A stretch of DNA of 64,000 nucleotides from Pseudomonadota bacterium (GCA_013112535.1 JABFGI010000002.1:124001-188000); one strand, 5' to 3'. Counted from the stretch's first letter, positions 9,737 to 19,379 are shown. Program-made: numbers and translations. The notes: generated by a model not told the origin, from the sequence alone.

Positions 9737-10645
9737 TTAAACAATATTGCTGGTTAATACTCCCAACTCGGCTACGGTTGCTTCAACGACATCACCCGGT
9801 TTTAACCAGACAGGATTTTCCATTCCGGCAATAACGCCTGGAGGGCTACCACTGGTAATTACATCACCAGGATACAAACCCATTAATGACCACCACGATA
9901 CAAGCTCGGCTGTCTTGTAATGCATGGCAGAGGTACTACTATCTTGTCGTACTTCACCATTCACGCGTAACTTCATATCCAGATTGTGTGGATCAGACAA
10001 CTCATCCGGCGTGACTAATAAGGGACCCAACGGACAAGAATTTTTAAAACTCTTACCCATCAGAATAACTTTATTAGAATGTTCGCGAGCTTGAATGTCG
10101 CGCGCAGACAGATCATTAAAAATGGTATAACCAGCGACATAGTCCATGGCATCTTCAATTTTCACTTCAAACGCCTCTTTCCCAATGACAATACCTATTT
10201 CAATTTCATAATCGAGCTGCTTGGTAAATTTTGGAATAGGTACGCCCGCATTATGTGCGCACACTGAAGATGGGGCCTGCAAAAATCCAGTGGGATGTTC
10301 AAAGTGAAAATCTTTCCAGTTATGTGACTCCCATTCTGCGTCATTCCAGGTTGTTAACTCATTAAGATGCGCATCAAAGTTACAGGCCGTGTGTATGATC
10401 TTGCCCGGCAACGGTACTGGTGCCAGCAGTTCGATTTGATCTTCCTTATAGGCAGAACTCATATCTGCTGACGCCGTCAGGTTGCGGGCCTTTTGCATGG
10501 CAGTGTCGCCCCCTTGCAGAAACTCAAGCAAATTGTCTGGCAGTACGCCATCACTTAGAGTATTCAGGTCAAGATAAACACCATCAACAAAACTACCGAT
10601 AGTGCTCTTACCAGAATCTTTAATAATAAAACTAGCCAGTCTCAT
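9737..10645 (-). CDS. fumarylacetoacetate hydrolase family protein
   Basis: A 302-residue FAH-fold protein. The metal-binding pattern is visible: DYEIEIGIVIGK gives the E-x-E pair and NDLSARD the downstream Asp, followed by GKSFKNSCPLGP and the SGSPPGV loop typical of the family. Members hydrolyse C-C bonds of acylpyruvates, or hydrate or decarboxylate 2-oxo acids in ring-cleavage pathways. It begins 5 bp after the LLM oxidoreductase gene, so the two are almost certainly co-translated. That pairing suggests oxidative or reductive attack on a ring followed by C-C hydrolysis, which is inference. Confidence 0.88.
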   Translation of the reverse strand: MRLASFIIKDSGKSTIGSFVDGVYLDLNTLSDGVLPDNLLEFLQGGDTAMQKARNLTASADMSSAYKEDQIELLAPVPLPGKIIHTACNFDAHLNELTTWNDAEWESHNWKDFHFEHPTGFLQAPSSVCAHNAGVPIPKFTKQLDYEIEIGIVIGKEAFEVKIEDAMDYVAGYTIFNDLSARDIQAREHSNKVILMGKSFKNSCPLGPLLVTPDELSDPHNLDMKLRVNGEVRQDSSTSAMHYKTAELVSWWSLMGLYPGDVITSGSPPGVIAGMENPVWLKPGDVVEATVAELGVLTSNIV

Positions 10646-10650
10646 AAAAC

Positions 10651-11745
10651 TTAACCTTCCACTATTTGTGGTTTCAAATTGGGTACAACGTGCTCACCCA
10701 TCAACTTGATAGTTTCCAGATTGTCCTTTTCAGTAGCCCCTACAACTTCAAGCAAAGGCAAATTCAGACCGGCATCCACCAACTCCTGAGTAATTTCCAG
10801 ACATTCTTCCGGTGTGCCCGATATGACTGTAAAAGCGCGCATCATTTCATCAGTAACCAGATGAGTAACATTGTCCTGAGTACCGGCAGCAATGGCTTCA
10901 CGGAAAGGATCCCAGGCAGAATCAGGCAAGCCGGAACCGGCCAGAATGACATCGTTCTTGATATTGCGGATCTTGTTAACAACATAGGTACCAGTATATG
11001 AACGGGTCGCATCTTTGGCCTTGGCGCCGTCTTTGGAACAGGCACATAAAATAACACCACCAACAGGGAAATCTGCGGGTAAGTTACGACCTGCTTTTTC
11101 TGCCCCTTTGTTCATATTATCGATGGCATATTTCAAAAATGCCGGTGAAGTTAAACCAGCAGTCAACATACCATCACTTTCACGTCCACTCAGTCGCTGC
11201 ATAAAAGGACCAGTTGCACCCACATAGATAGGAATATCAGTACGCAGACCATCGCCGGCACGATCATAAGCAGGCATGGAAGATTCATATAAATTTCCTT
11301 TGTAGCTAAAGGCTTCTCCACTGAAGACCTTACGCATGATATCCATCGATTCACTATGCACATGAACAGGTTTCATAACATCTATATCGTATTCCAGATA
11401 TTCGATACCCACTTTACCGACACCGATACCCATAATGAAACGACCGTTAGACAATTCATCGATAGCAGCAGCTTCAGAAGCTTGTACGGTTGGATGTCTG
11501 ATATAAGGAGAAGTAATTCCAAGCCCAACGGGTATTTTTTTAGTCGCCAGCGCGACAGCAGCCAAGGTAGCAAAACAGCCTCGTGATTCCAGACCGTATT
11601 GACGAAACCAATGATAAGCTTCAGCTATCCAGAACCCACCCATCATGTTAGATGCCTCAGTCTGTGCCGCATATTTCTGCATTGATGACATTGGCTCGTA
11701 AGATTTAAATATGACGCCCACTTTAGGGCTAACGGAAGTACTCAT
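10651..11745 (-). CDS. LLM-class oxidoreductase, probably F420- or flavin-dependent
   Basis: A 364-residue luciferase-like TIM barrel. I place the start at the ATG at 11743-11745 because an AGGAG ribosome site lies just upstream. An in-frame ATG 39 bp earlier has no such site and adds an atypical extension. Family cues are the early FWIAEAYHWFRQYGLE region, the SNGRFIMGIGVG loop and IPIYVGATGP, which resemble the methylene-H4MPT reductase and F420-dependent branch. The FO synthase gene in the same operon supports a deazaflavin cofactor, but FMN use cannot be excluded from sequence alone. It is the first gene of the operon and lies downstream of a 22-bp-period direct repeat. Confidence 0.85.
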   Translation of the reverse strand: MSTSVSPKVGVIFKSYEPMSSMQKYAAQTEASNMMGGFWIAEAYHWFRQYGLESRGCFATLAAVALATKKIPVGLGITSPYIRHPTVQASEAAAIDELSNGRFIMGIGVGKVGIEYLEYDIDVMKPVHVHSESMDIMRKVFSGEAFSYKGNLYESSMPAYDRAGDGLRTDIPIYVGATGPFMQRLSGRESDGMLTAGLTSPAFLKYAIDNMNKGAEKAGRNLPADFPVGGVILCACSKDGAKAKDATRSYTGTYVVNKIRNIKNDVILAGSGLPDSAWDPFREAIAAGTQDNVTHLVTDEMMRAFTVISGTPEECLEITQELVDAGLNLPLLEVVGATEKDNLETIKLMGEHVVPNLKPQIVEG

Positions 11746-11829
11746 TCTTTTTATCTCCTGAATTTCGACAATTAGCGATAGCAATTAAACATAACTAATC
11801 GACAACAAATAATATTATTCAGGCTATGT

Positions 11830-11885
11830 TAATACCCACTAGAAGGGTCGTCTTGACTTTGGACGTTTCAGGTATTGACTGCTAG
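11830..11885. promoter_or_regulatory. direct-repeat regulatory motif upstream of the LLM operon
   Basis: GTCTTGAC at 11850-11857 is followed after a 22-bp period by GTATTGAC at 11872-11879. An AATACC at 11831 and GGTATT at 11871 also make a loose inverted repeat around it. About 55 bp here align imperfectly with 36624-36680 (shared TAATACCCA, GTCTTGAC, GTATTGA, TTGCTAG-type ends). It lies between the AraC gene stop and the LLM operon start. It may be an AraC-type operator or a dispersed repeat. The sequence does not decide between these. Confidence 0.4.
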
Positions 11886-11898
11886 TGCAGCAGCAGGA

Positions 11899-12867
11899 TT
11901 ATGCGTCGGGAAGTTCCTGATCAAATTTGGTCTGTTTTGCTCGTTCTCGTAATTCTGTCGGTGAGATACCGAAGCGATTACGAAATGAACGACTGAAATG
12001 AGCAGAGTCATTAAATCCTCTGCGAAATGCAATTTCGCTTATTCTTGCTTGTACCTGTGATGGATCCATTAAATCATTTCTCGCTGCTCGGAGTCTCCTT
12101 TCCCAAACCCATTTCAGCACTGTTGTACCAGATTGACTAAACAGACTATGAAGATATCGGGTTGAAATTTTATTCGCATTAGCAACTTTTTCAGGTGTAA
12201 GATCAGAGTCCATAAAATTCTCTTCCAGATAAGCATAGACTCTGTTTAATAATGCAGATTGTTTTGATACGGGTTTCAGATCATCATATTTAACCGTAGA
12301 CCTTGCCAATGCTCCGGTTAATTCAAGCAGGCTTTGAGTCAGAGTATATTGTTCCGTTATCGATAATGTTTGCGCTTCAAAGGCTACCGACTTCAATAAT
12401 TCATTCACGATATGACCCAAACCTTCGCTGGGTAAATTGCCCATAACGATATTCTGGTGACAACTTAACAGGCGTTCTTTAAAAACATTTTCAGGAATAC
12501 GGACTATCAATCTGCGGCTGGGAATTTCATATTTGGTGGTGTAAGGCAGTCCTCCAGCTATCAATGCCAGTTGTCCCGGTTCCAATGTATATTCTGCATC
12601 TGCCTGTTGGATGCTGACCTTACCATGCAACAAGGTGGACAAAAAATAATCCTGATTGTTATCCTCGCTGATGTGATTTGGATTACGTTCGATAATGACG
12701 GGATCTATCTCGATATCGTAAACAGTCAGTCCACCCGGTAATTCAAATTGTTTGCATTCGAATGTAGTGAAATTACTGTCTGCAAACTGTTGAGTATCAA
12801 CCTGAACAATAGCGTGGCGAACTGACTCATTCAATTCTTCAGCTTCTTGTTTATCTTTTTTTCTCAA
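11899..12867 (-). CDS. AraC family transcriptional regulator
   Basis: A 322-residue regulator. The C-terminal 100 residues contain the two AraC helix-turn-helix units, including EKVANANKISTRYLHSLF and ISEIAFRRGFNDSAHFSRSF, and end in the family signature FGISPTELR. The N-terminal part resembles the AraC-binding-like cupin region of regulators such as FeaR and AlkR-type proteins (PGGLTVYDIEIDPV). It lies directly upstream of the LLM-FAH-M20-FO synthase operon on the same strand, so it most likely controls it. Effector unknown. Candidate sites are the 22-bp-period repeats at 3504, 11850 and 36645. Confidence 0.88.
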   Translation of the reverse strand: MRKKDKQEAEELNESVRHAIVQVDTQQFADSNFTTFECKQFELPGGLTVYDIEIDPVIIERNPNHISEDNNQDYFLSTLLHGKVSIQQADAEYTLEPGQLALIAGGLPYTTKYEIPSRRLIVRIPENVFKERLLSCHQNIVMGNLPSEGLGHIVNELLKSVAFEAQTLSITEQYTLTQSLLELTGALARSTVKYDDLKPVSKQSALLNRVYAYLEENFMDSDLTPEKVANANKISTRYLHSLFSQSGTTVLKWVWERRLRAARNDLMDPSQVQARISEIAFRRGFNDSAHFSRSFRNRFGISPTELRERAKQTKFDQELPDA

Positions 12868-12960
12868 CGCATCACCTTAGAAATAGTAACCTTGCATGAA
12901 TTTATCGACATCATAACAACAGATCGTTATCTTATTTATAATATTTAATTTCTGAGCTGT

Positions 12961-14580
12961 CTATTCCTGAAAATCGCTGATCGCCTGCCGCGTATCAAAA
13001 TCCAGTAACACGCCTGAATCCTGCATAGACACTTCATGAACAATATCATCATATTTAAATAATAGATGCTTCGCACCAACATCGCCTTCTAATTGCAGCA
13101 TTTCATTTATAAATCGGCGCGACCATAAAATGGGGTTACCCCGCTTACCCTGATATGTCGGCACGCATATTTCCTTATTTGCATCTGGATCAAACTCCTC
13201 AATCAATTGTTTAATGCCTTCACTTGTCACCATCGGCATATCTCCCAGACAAATAATAACGGCATCAGTCTTCTTATCGATGGTTTGTAAACCCGCTATC
13301 AGTGAAGTACTCAATCCCTGTTCATAATCCGGGTTATTAACAAACTTGACATCATAATCGTCTAACGAGTTTTTTATTTGTTCCGCTTCAAAGCCGGTAA
13401 CAACGATAACTTCATCTAAACAAGATTCTTTAAGAGTATTAGTAATATGTCTAATCATTGGCTGTTCATTAAACGTCATCAAAAGTTTATTCACATCACC
13501 CATTCGACGCGATTGACCTGCAGCCAAAACAATAGCTGATACCTTCATAGATTTTTTCACCTTGTCTTTTTTTGAAAGCAGTGCTCTTGGTTGAGGTCTT
13601 TCAGTAATTTCTTTTAATAAACCGCCAACACCCATCTTCATTATATCTTTTGCCGTTACTGGTACGTCAGCAAACAACCTGTCTAGAATGATATCGAAAC
13701 CATTAAACTTGGGTGAACGGGCACAACCGGGCATCCCTAAAACATATTTTTCATGACACCTTCCCAATAGTAAAAGATTACCTGGATCTACAGGCATACC
13801 AAAATGAATAATTTCGCCTCCGCACTCAGTAATCGCAGAAGGCACAACATCATTACGATCAGCCACAGCAGTTGCACCTGAAATAATTAATATATCTACA
13901 TCACGTCCCTGCAACTCTTTGATTGCTTTTGTTACTTCACCACTATCGTGCTGACAGCGAATTTCTTGTGTTATGTGACTATTTAGTCGTTTAAGACGTT
14001 GTAATAAAACCTTTGTTGTTTTATCTAAAATGCTTGGCTTAAGTCCATTTACTCTGGTCTGAATAAAGCCCACTGTTTTAGATTTAAAGGGAGCCACACG
14101 AATAATATTAGGTTTTTCTTTTGCAATAGCCAGGCATGTTTGAAGCGTAGCGTTTGCAACGGCATAAGGAATCACCTTTATAGTGGAAATTAATTGCCCC
14201 TGATAAACCTGAACAAAAGGTTCTATTGTGGCTACGGTTAATGACTCATGAACAAAATTTATTTGGTCAAGTGGAGTCCTGTCTATAACCAACAATCCGT
14301 CTTTTTTCGCCCTTAAATTACAGCGCCCTGTTGTAGGCTTTTCGACATCGACCAGTTCTCCAGCAATTGCACTGGCAAGGTTCTCTGCGGCAATATTTTC
14401 AGAAATGTCATCTTCAGCAGGAATTGCCACCATAATTTCTTGATAACCACTTTCTTCTAACTCAATAATGTCCTCTTTGCTAAGTAATGTTCCTTTTTTT
14501 AACTTACTTTTAGTGAGATTAAGACTATGTGCAAGAATTGTGTTTTCAGCCTGACATAATGAAATTTCTTTAAACTCCAT
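12961..14580 (-). CDS. MoCF-MocA fusion: molybdopterin-binding domain plus nucleotidyltransferase
   Basis: A 539-residue two-domain protein. Residues 1-330 form a MoeA/MogA-like molybdopterin-binding domain, with ISGATAVADRNDVVPSA near 234-250 and GMPVDPGNLLLLG and GMPGCARSPKFNGFD near 261-296. Residues 345-539 form a MobA/MocA-type nucleotidyltransferase with VLAAGQSRRMG-x4-KLL at 351-367 and the metal-binding GDMPMV. MocA makes the cytosine-dinucleotide form of the molybdenum cofactor used by xanthine-oxidase-family enzymes. The fused form is known from other proteobacteria. No xanthine-oxidase-family gene is in the window, so the client lies elsewhere, or the protein serves the molybdoenzyme at 40414. 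Confidence 0.85.
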   Translation of the reverse strand: MEFKEISLCQAENTILAHSLNLTKSKLKKGTLLSKEDIIELEESGYQEIMVAIPAEDDISENIAAENLASAIAGELVDVEKPTTGRCNLRAKKDGLLVIDRTPLDQINFVHESLTVATIEPFVQVYQGQLISTIKVIPYAVANATLQTCLAIAKEKPNIIRVAPFKSKTVGFIQTRVNGLKPSILDKTTKVLLQRLKRLNSHITQEIRCQHDSGEVTKAIKELQGRDVDILIISGATAVADRNDVVPSAITECGGEIIHFGMPVDPGNLLLLGRCHEKYVLGMPGCARSPKFNGFDIILDRLFADVPVTAKDIMKMGVGGLLKEITERPQPRALLSKKDKVKKSMKVSAIVLAAGQSRRMGDVNKLLMTFNEQPMIRHITNTLKESCLDEVIVVTGFEAEQIKNSLDDYDVKFVNNPDYEQGLSTSLIAGLQTIDKKTDAVIICLGDMPMVTSEGIKQLIEEFDPDANKEICVPTYQGKRGNPILWSRRFINEMLQLEGDVGAKHLLFKYDDIVHEVSMQDSGVLLDFDTRQAISDFQE

Positions 14581-14693
14581 TAAACACCTCTACCAAGGAT
14601 AAGTTTGGTTCAATATAAATAATAAATAAGATAGTAACCGAACAGTTTTTTAAACAGGCAAATACTTTTTTATAAGAAAACATCCTGAGATGT

Positions 14694-17054
14694 TCATCCC
14701 TGGCTGGGTCGTAATTCCCTGGTAATAAACTCAGGTTTGAAAATTGTAATCCAGGCAGTAACCAGAAAAATTGATGCTAATGCATTCAGTATCAACATAA
14801 CCGACAATAAGAGGGCAGCATCTGCCTGAAAGCGTAATGATGAAACTAATACCCACATAATCACACCGCCTATCAAGGTCAAGGCAGTAAATCCAACAGC
14901 AACTCCCGTTGTGCTGATAGCCCTGATAACGGCATCGGTTATATCTGTAAAGTTACATGCTTCCTCCCTGATACGATCCATAATATAAATTGAATAATCG
15001 ATACCGACACCAATACCAACCGCAATAATTGGTACTGTATTAACATTGATACCAATACCATTAATGCCCATATAGGCATAAGAAAGAGTCGTGGCAAAAG
15101 TCATCGCTAAAACCATTAAAAAGCCCGCATGGAAAGACCAGTAAAAAAATGTAACAAACACAAAGATTAAAAGCAGCACCAATGGGATAACGACAAGATT
15201 CGTACTATAGGCTGCTTCATTGATTGCGGCCGTCACACCGATAGTTCCTCCAGCCAGTTTTATTTTTAAACCATCTACCTTGTCACCGTATTCATCAATC
15301 CAGGCTTTAACCTGATGTATTGCCCTTCGAATCGTCTCGCCTTTATGGTCTTTATAATAGAAGACCATATTGGCATGCTGTTCATCTGCATCCAGAAATT
15401 CAAGTAAACCACCTTGAATTGGACTAGACATCATAAAGGCGAACATTAAACCACCAACGTAGGAAGGATCTTCAGGTACCTGCTGCCAACGCGGATCATC
15501 ATTGTGCAATATTCTATTAACTGATGTTATCAGGTTAGGTAATCCTTTGGCTCCACCTAATTCAGGATCGTAAAGCATATGGTTCTGGAAATGTGCCAGA
15601 GCATTAATGACTTCCGGTTGTTTCAATCCATGTTTTTCCGTTGTTTTACCAATAATGAATAATTCTTCTGATCCAGGAAATCGATCATTAATTGCTTTTG
15701 AAGAGACATTGTAGTCATGATCAAGATAAAGTAACGGTGATCCAGGTTCCGCTTCACCGATTTGTACCCATGAACTAAAGTAACCACCAATTCCTAACAA
15801 TATTGCGGATATCAACAGAATAACGATTGCTCTTTGTTTGCTGGCTAAAGCCAAAGCAATCTTGGGAAATATTTTTCGTATCAAACCAGTACGCATACCG
15901 GTCTCTTTCGGTTTAGGTAATACAGACAACATTACCGGAATTGTAATTAACACAGTGAATATGACACAGAATGCCCAGAGGGATGCATATTCAGCCAGCT
16001 TGTCATTAATAGGGACAGAACCCAGTGATATTAGTAGCAGACCAATCGCATCAGAAATAACACCGAGTGTTCCTGGCCTGAACAAGCTTTCGAAAGTCTT
16101 ACGCGCAGCACGTTCACTATTTTCACATTCTTCAAGTTCCAGATAATATCGTTCAACAATCTGTATGCCGTGTGACATTGCACGTGCCGATATCAGAAAT
16201 GGGATGACCATCATTAGGGGATCAAGGTTATAACCCAGTAGGGAGAGTATACCAACACCCCAAATAGAGGTCAGAACAATCCCGATAATTGGCAAAATGA
16301 TACCGTATAAACGTCTAAAATAGATTATCAAAAGACACAACATAATAAGTACGGTATATAAAAAGATCTGCAAAATCTCACCAACATAGCTAGCCACCCA
16401 ACCAACCAGAACAGGTTGACCAGTAGCATAAATATTTATATCAGAGGTTAACTCATTTTCACGAATCTTCTGCAAACCTTTAAATACTTTATTGTAATCC
16501 AGTTCACCTTCAAGCAGCGTTCCCTTTATTAATGCAGACTTAAGATCCGGAGAAACTAACAGACCATAAACACGAACATTGGAAATAACATCATCACGCA
16601 TCTGAACAAGTTCTTCTTCAGTGTAACCACCTTCTTTATTCGGATCATAATGTGGTGTGGATTTAATATTACCCACTTCACTGAGCCAGATTTTTCTTGT
16701 GGTACGATGTGTCAGGCTGTTAACAAGATTATGATTAATGGAAGGTAGCTGATCGACAGCCTGGGTAATACGATGAATACGATCCAGTGTATCGTTGCTA
16801 AAGATAGTTCCTTCTTTTACTTCTACAGCAATAATCACATTATTGGCACCGCCAAAGGTATCTCGTATATCGTTGTGCAACTTGATATACGAATGTTCCT
16901 GCGGTAAAAGATCTGCAAAATCCGAAACCATTCTTACAGCTGGGATCTGCACAGCAAAGAAAATCGTTATCAGCAAGATTGCCGTCAGAACATGAAACGG
17001 ATATTTAAAAACTACTGCATCAATTTTATGTAATTGTTGTACAAACTTATTCAA
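14694..17054 (-). CDS. RND/MMPL superfamily transporter
   Basis: A 786-residue membrane protein with a leading helix (VLTAILLITIFFAVQIPA), a large periplasmic loop, five to six helices, a second periplasmic loop and a second helical block, which is the usual duplicated 12-helix RND plan. The GVGIGVDYSIYIMDRIREE segment near residue 690 is the typical second-half charged TM motif. The subfamily is the one found beside YCF48, DUF1302 and DUF1329 genes in degraders of hydrophobic compounds. It starts 37 bp after the YCF48 gene. The likely role is moving a hydrophobic substrate or lipid across or out of the inner membrane. Cargo not known. Confidence 0.88.
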   Translation of the reverse strand: MNKFVQQLHKIDAVVFKYPFHVLTAILLITIFFAVQIPAVRMVSDFADLLPQEHSYIKLHNDIRDTFGGANNVIIAVEVKEGTIFSNDTLDRIHRITQAVDQLPSINHNLVNSLTHRTTRKIWLSEVGNIKSTPHYDPNKEGGYTEEELVQMRDDVISNVRVYGLLVSPDLKSALIKGTLLEGELDYNKVFKGLQKIRENELTSDINIYATGQPVLVGWVASYVGEILQIFLYTVLIMLCLLIIYFRRLYGIILPIIGIVLTSIWGVGILSLLGYNLDPLMMVIPFLISARAMSHGIQIVERYYLELEECENSERAARKTFESLFRPGTLGVISDAIGLLLISLGSVPINDKLAEYASLWAFCVIFTVLITIPVMLSVLPKPKETGMRTGLIRKIFPKIALALASKQRAIVILLISAILLGIGGYFSSWVQIGEAEPGSPLLYLDHDYNVSSKAINDRFPGSEELFIIGKTTEKHGLKQPEVINALAHFQNHMLYDPELGGAKGLPNLITSVNRILHNDDPRWQQVPEDPSYVGGLMFAFMMSSPIQGGLLEFLDADEQHANMVFYYKDHKGETIRRAIHQVKAWIDEYGDKVDGLKIKLAGGTIGVTAAINEAAYSTNLVVIPLVLLLIFVFVTFFYWSFHAGFLMVLAMTFATTLSYAYMGINGIGINVNTVPIIAVGIGVGIDYSIYIMDRIREEACNFTDITDAVIRAISTTGVAVGFTALTLIGGVIMWVLVSSLRFQADAALLLSVMLILNALASIFLVTAWITIFKPEFITRELRPSQG

Positions 17055-17091
17055 ACTTTTTCTCCTGACCTGATCTTATGTAAATATCACA

Positions 17092-18093
17092 CTAATCAAA
17101 TTTATATTTGTGTAGAGCACCTGCACCACCAGCCAAAAGAATGGATTTATCATTCAATTGCAATACTGCACGAAGATAAAACCGGATCGGAAAATCATGC
17201 GAAAGTTGTTGCCATTGGCCATTGTCATATTCAAGCACCTTGCCAGTATCACCAACAGCATATACCTTTGATTCACCTGCCATAACACCATAGAGGGGTA
17301 TATCTATATCTGTTGGTTGAAGTTGCCAGCTATTACTTCCATCGTTCGTATAGAAAACTTTGCCTCTAAGTCCAACGACCCACCCGTTTTCACTATCCAT
17401 AAAATAACTTGCTTGGGGGTAAAATCCTCCAGGCAATGGTTCCATATAGTCCCATGTTTTACCGGCATTACTACTTTTCAATACGGTGCCAAACTCACCT
17501 GTTACAAACACAGTTTGTTCGTCAATAAATTGTATTGATGTCAACATCAGATCTTCATCCATTGAAATGCTTTCCCAGGTATCACCCTGATCAGGACTAT
17601 TCAAAATAGTACTGAAACTTGCAACGACCCAAATCTTATTATCTGGATCGCAAGTAATCGCCTGCGGAACTTCTGTAGAATCGATAGACCTTTTGTTCCA
17701 TGTCCTGGCATTATCATTACTCGACCAGATGTTATGATTAAAATCCAGAGCAACATAAGAACTATCGGGACAGGCAACAACATCAATGAGAGCCGGATAA
17801 TCTGATAGTATTTGCCTCGACCAGGATTCACCTTTGTCTGTTGAAACAAGAACAACACCTGCCGAACCGACTACAACAATTGAATCGTTGTTTGTCGCCG
17901 CGGCCTGATAATGATCAAAGCGTAATATAGATTGATGAGACTGAGCTTTTACACCTTCGAGATTCAGTGGTGCTTCACAGGCCGTACCGCACAGTACCGA
18001 CAGAATTAACCAGATTCGAAGAAAAAAAAGTTTGTGAATTAATTTTGTAACTCTGGTCACGTACATATAGTTATGTTTGTCCTGACTATTCAA
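17092..18093 (-). CDS. YCF48-related exported beta-propeller protein
   Basis: A 333-residue protein with an N-terminal hydrophobic segment (LFFLRIWLILSVLCGTAC) that looks like a Sec signal. A second Met at residue 10 could be the true start. The mature part carries at least five BNR/Asp-box-like repeats of the form S-x-D-x-G-x-T-W, for example STDKGESW, SNDNARTW, SPDQGDTW, SSNAGKTW and TNDGSNSW. This is the YCF48/HCF136 propeller fold. In proteobacteria such proteins accompany RND/MMPL transporters, as here, and probably act as periplasmic partners. The Cys in GTACEAP is not a good lipobox. Confidence 0.85.
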   Translation of the reverse strand: MNSQDKHNYMYVTRVTKLIHKLFFLRIWLILSVLCGTACEAPLNLEGVKAQSHQSILRFDHYQAAATNNDSIVVVGSAGVVLVSTDKGESWSRQILSDYPALIDVVACPDSSYVALDFNHNIWSSNDNARTWNKRSIDSTEVPQAITCDPDNKIWVVASFSTILNSPDQGDTWESISMDEDLMLTSIQFIDEQTVFVTGEFGTVLKSSNAGKTWDYMEPLPGGFYPQASYFMDSENGWVVGLRGKVFYTNDGSNSWQLQPTDIDIPLYGVMAGESKVYAVGDTGKVLEYDNGQWQQLSHDFPIRFYLRAVLQLNDKSILLAGGAGALHKYKFD

Positions 18094-18235
18094 TTATTTA
18101 GATCTGACTTGCTTGGTAAATATTATAAATCAGCGAACTATTGTTATTCAGCTTCATATGTAATTACCTTATAATCACCCGTTACTTAACTTCCGCTTAA
18201 ATTAGTTAATGAGTCATTCAATAATATATAGCTTC

Positions 18236-18251
18236 CATACGGTTCCGTATG
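18236..18251. promoter_or_regulatory. TetR-type operator, site A
   Basis: CATACGGTTCCGTATG has perfect 7-bp arms around two central bases. It lies between the divergent YCF48/RND genes and tetR, 76 bp before the tetR ATG. A TATAAT at 18252-18257 directly abuts it on the tetR side, so protein bound here would block that promoter. Four related copies occur at 22778, 23042, 26527 and 40301. Confidence 0.7.
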
Positions 18252-18327
18252 TATAATAGGTAACTGATATAAAAATGGCAAGTAACTTATAGCTCTTTAC
18301 CCTAATTAAGCTAATTTCTATAAATCT

Positions 18328-18906
18328 ATGTTGGCTACAAGCGATAAAAAAAATAAACAACTTTCCCGTGAATCATGGGTTCTCGCTGCATTTGATACGT
18401 TGTATAAAGATGGAATCGATGCTGTTCGTATAGAACCACTTGCAAAAAAGATGAATGTCACTAAAGGCAGCTTTTATTGGCACTTTAAAAACCGTACAGA
18501 ACTCCATGATGCTTTACTCGAATATTGGGAAAAAGAAATGACACAAAGCGTGCTTGATGCCGCTAATGAATTTCATGGCAGCCCAAAGCAACGTCTGATT
18601 AATACACTAAGAGATATTATTGGAAATGAACGCACCAAATACGACCCTTTTGTGCGCAACTGGGCAAGAAATGACACTAAAGTAAGAAAAGTAGTGGAAT
18701 ACATAGATAAAATACGTTTGTCATTTTTGCATGGATTATTCATTGATATTGGCTTTGACAAACAAGAAGCAGAAATTCGCTCTCGTTTGATGTACTACTA
18801 TATTTGTGGGGAATGTACCGTGTCCGTAAAAGAGCCCATGACGAAACGCATGAAAAGATTAGACATCAAAGCAGAAATAATGATGCAGCCTTTAGCCAGG
18901 AAATAA
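18328..18906 (+). CDS. TetR family transcriptional regulator
   Basis: A 192-residue regulator. The N-terminal helix-turn-helix spans about residues 14-60, with IEPLAKKMNVTKGSFYWHF as the recognition part, typical of TetR proteins. The C-terminal ligand domain is all-helical and not recognisable. It is divergent from the YCF48/RND genes. The palindrome at 18236 sits in its promoter, consistent with autoregulation. The same palindrome occurs before four other transcription units, so this protein is the best candidate regulator for all of them. The ligand could be an acyl-CoA or the hydrophobic substrate itself, which is inference. Confidence 0.92.
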   Translation: MLATSDKKNKQLSRESWVLAAFDTLYKDGIDAVRIEPLAKKMNVTKGSFYWHFKNRTELHDALLEYWEKEMTQSVLDAANEFHGSPKQRLINTLRDIIGNERTKYDPFVRNWARNDTKVRKVVEYIDKIRLSFLHGLFIDIGFDKQEAEIRSRLMYYYICGECTVSVKEPMTKRMKRLDIKAEIMMQPLARK

Positions 18907-19318
18907 CAAAAAAATAAAGTAAATTGACAAAGCACCTGCCCACACCCCTTACAGTCGTCCATCTAAATAATTATTCCATGCGATCCCTGACATACAATCT
19001 GTACGTCGTCGCTTCGAACACCCTGTGTCCTCGTAAAAATGTTCTGCACACTTTCTCTATTAACTGTTCCCGGTATTACTCTATCCCACAAAATCCATTT
19101 GATGATACTGTCTAAGTCTTTAAGACGTTTCGCAACATCGTTTAAACTAGACATCCATGTAAATCGTCGCTTCGGACTTCCTCGGTAACTGCTCCTGGCG
19201 TTACTCTACCTCCTACATCCATGTAGTCGTGTCCTCTCGCGACATACTATCCATCCATGTAAATCGCCGCTCCTGCGCGTCCTGCGCTCGCGGCATACAG
19301 TACATCCTGTACATAAAA
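18907..19318. repeat. non-coding region of imperfect intergenic repeats
   Basis: This gap between the convergent tetR and DUF1329 genes has no credible gene. It contains repeated short units. CATCCATGTAAATCG occurs at 19152 and again exactly 100 bp later at 19252, with a third CATCCATGTAG at 19216. CGTCGCTTCG occurs at 19007 and 19165. A TAACTG-x-TCC-x-GG unit followed by TTACTCTA or similar occurs at 19061 and 19186. Base composition is more GC-rich and pyrimidine-biased than its surroundings. It looks like decayed copies of a dispersed intergenic repeat. No direct evidence of function or mobility. Confidence 0.6.
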
Positions 19319-19340
19319 AAAGGGGGATAAATCCCCCTTT
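19319..19340 (-). terminator. rho-independent terminator of the DUF1302-DUF1329 unit
   Basis: A near-perfect hairpin (arms 19319-19328 and 19331-19340, core GGGGGAT/ATCCCCC) is followed on the minus strand by a run of T. It lies 39 bp past the DUF1329 stop codon. Confidence 0.85.
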
Positions 19341-19379
19341 GAATTAAAACTCCATTATTTGAAAGAGAGCTAAATAAAA

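Noticed and set aside
18983..19314. CRISPR array
   Set aside because: Repeat units are imperfect, unevenly spaced (64 to 158 bp) and there are no cas genes.
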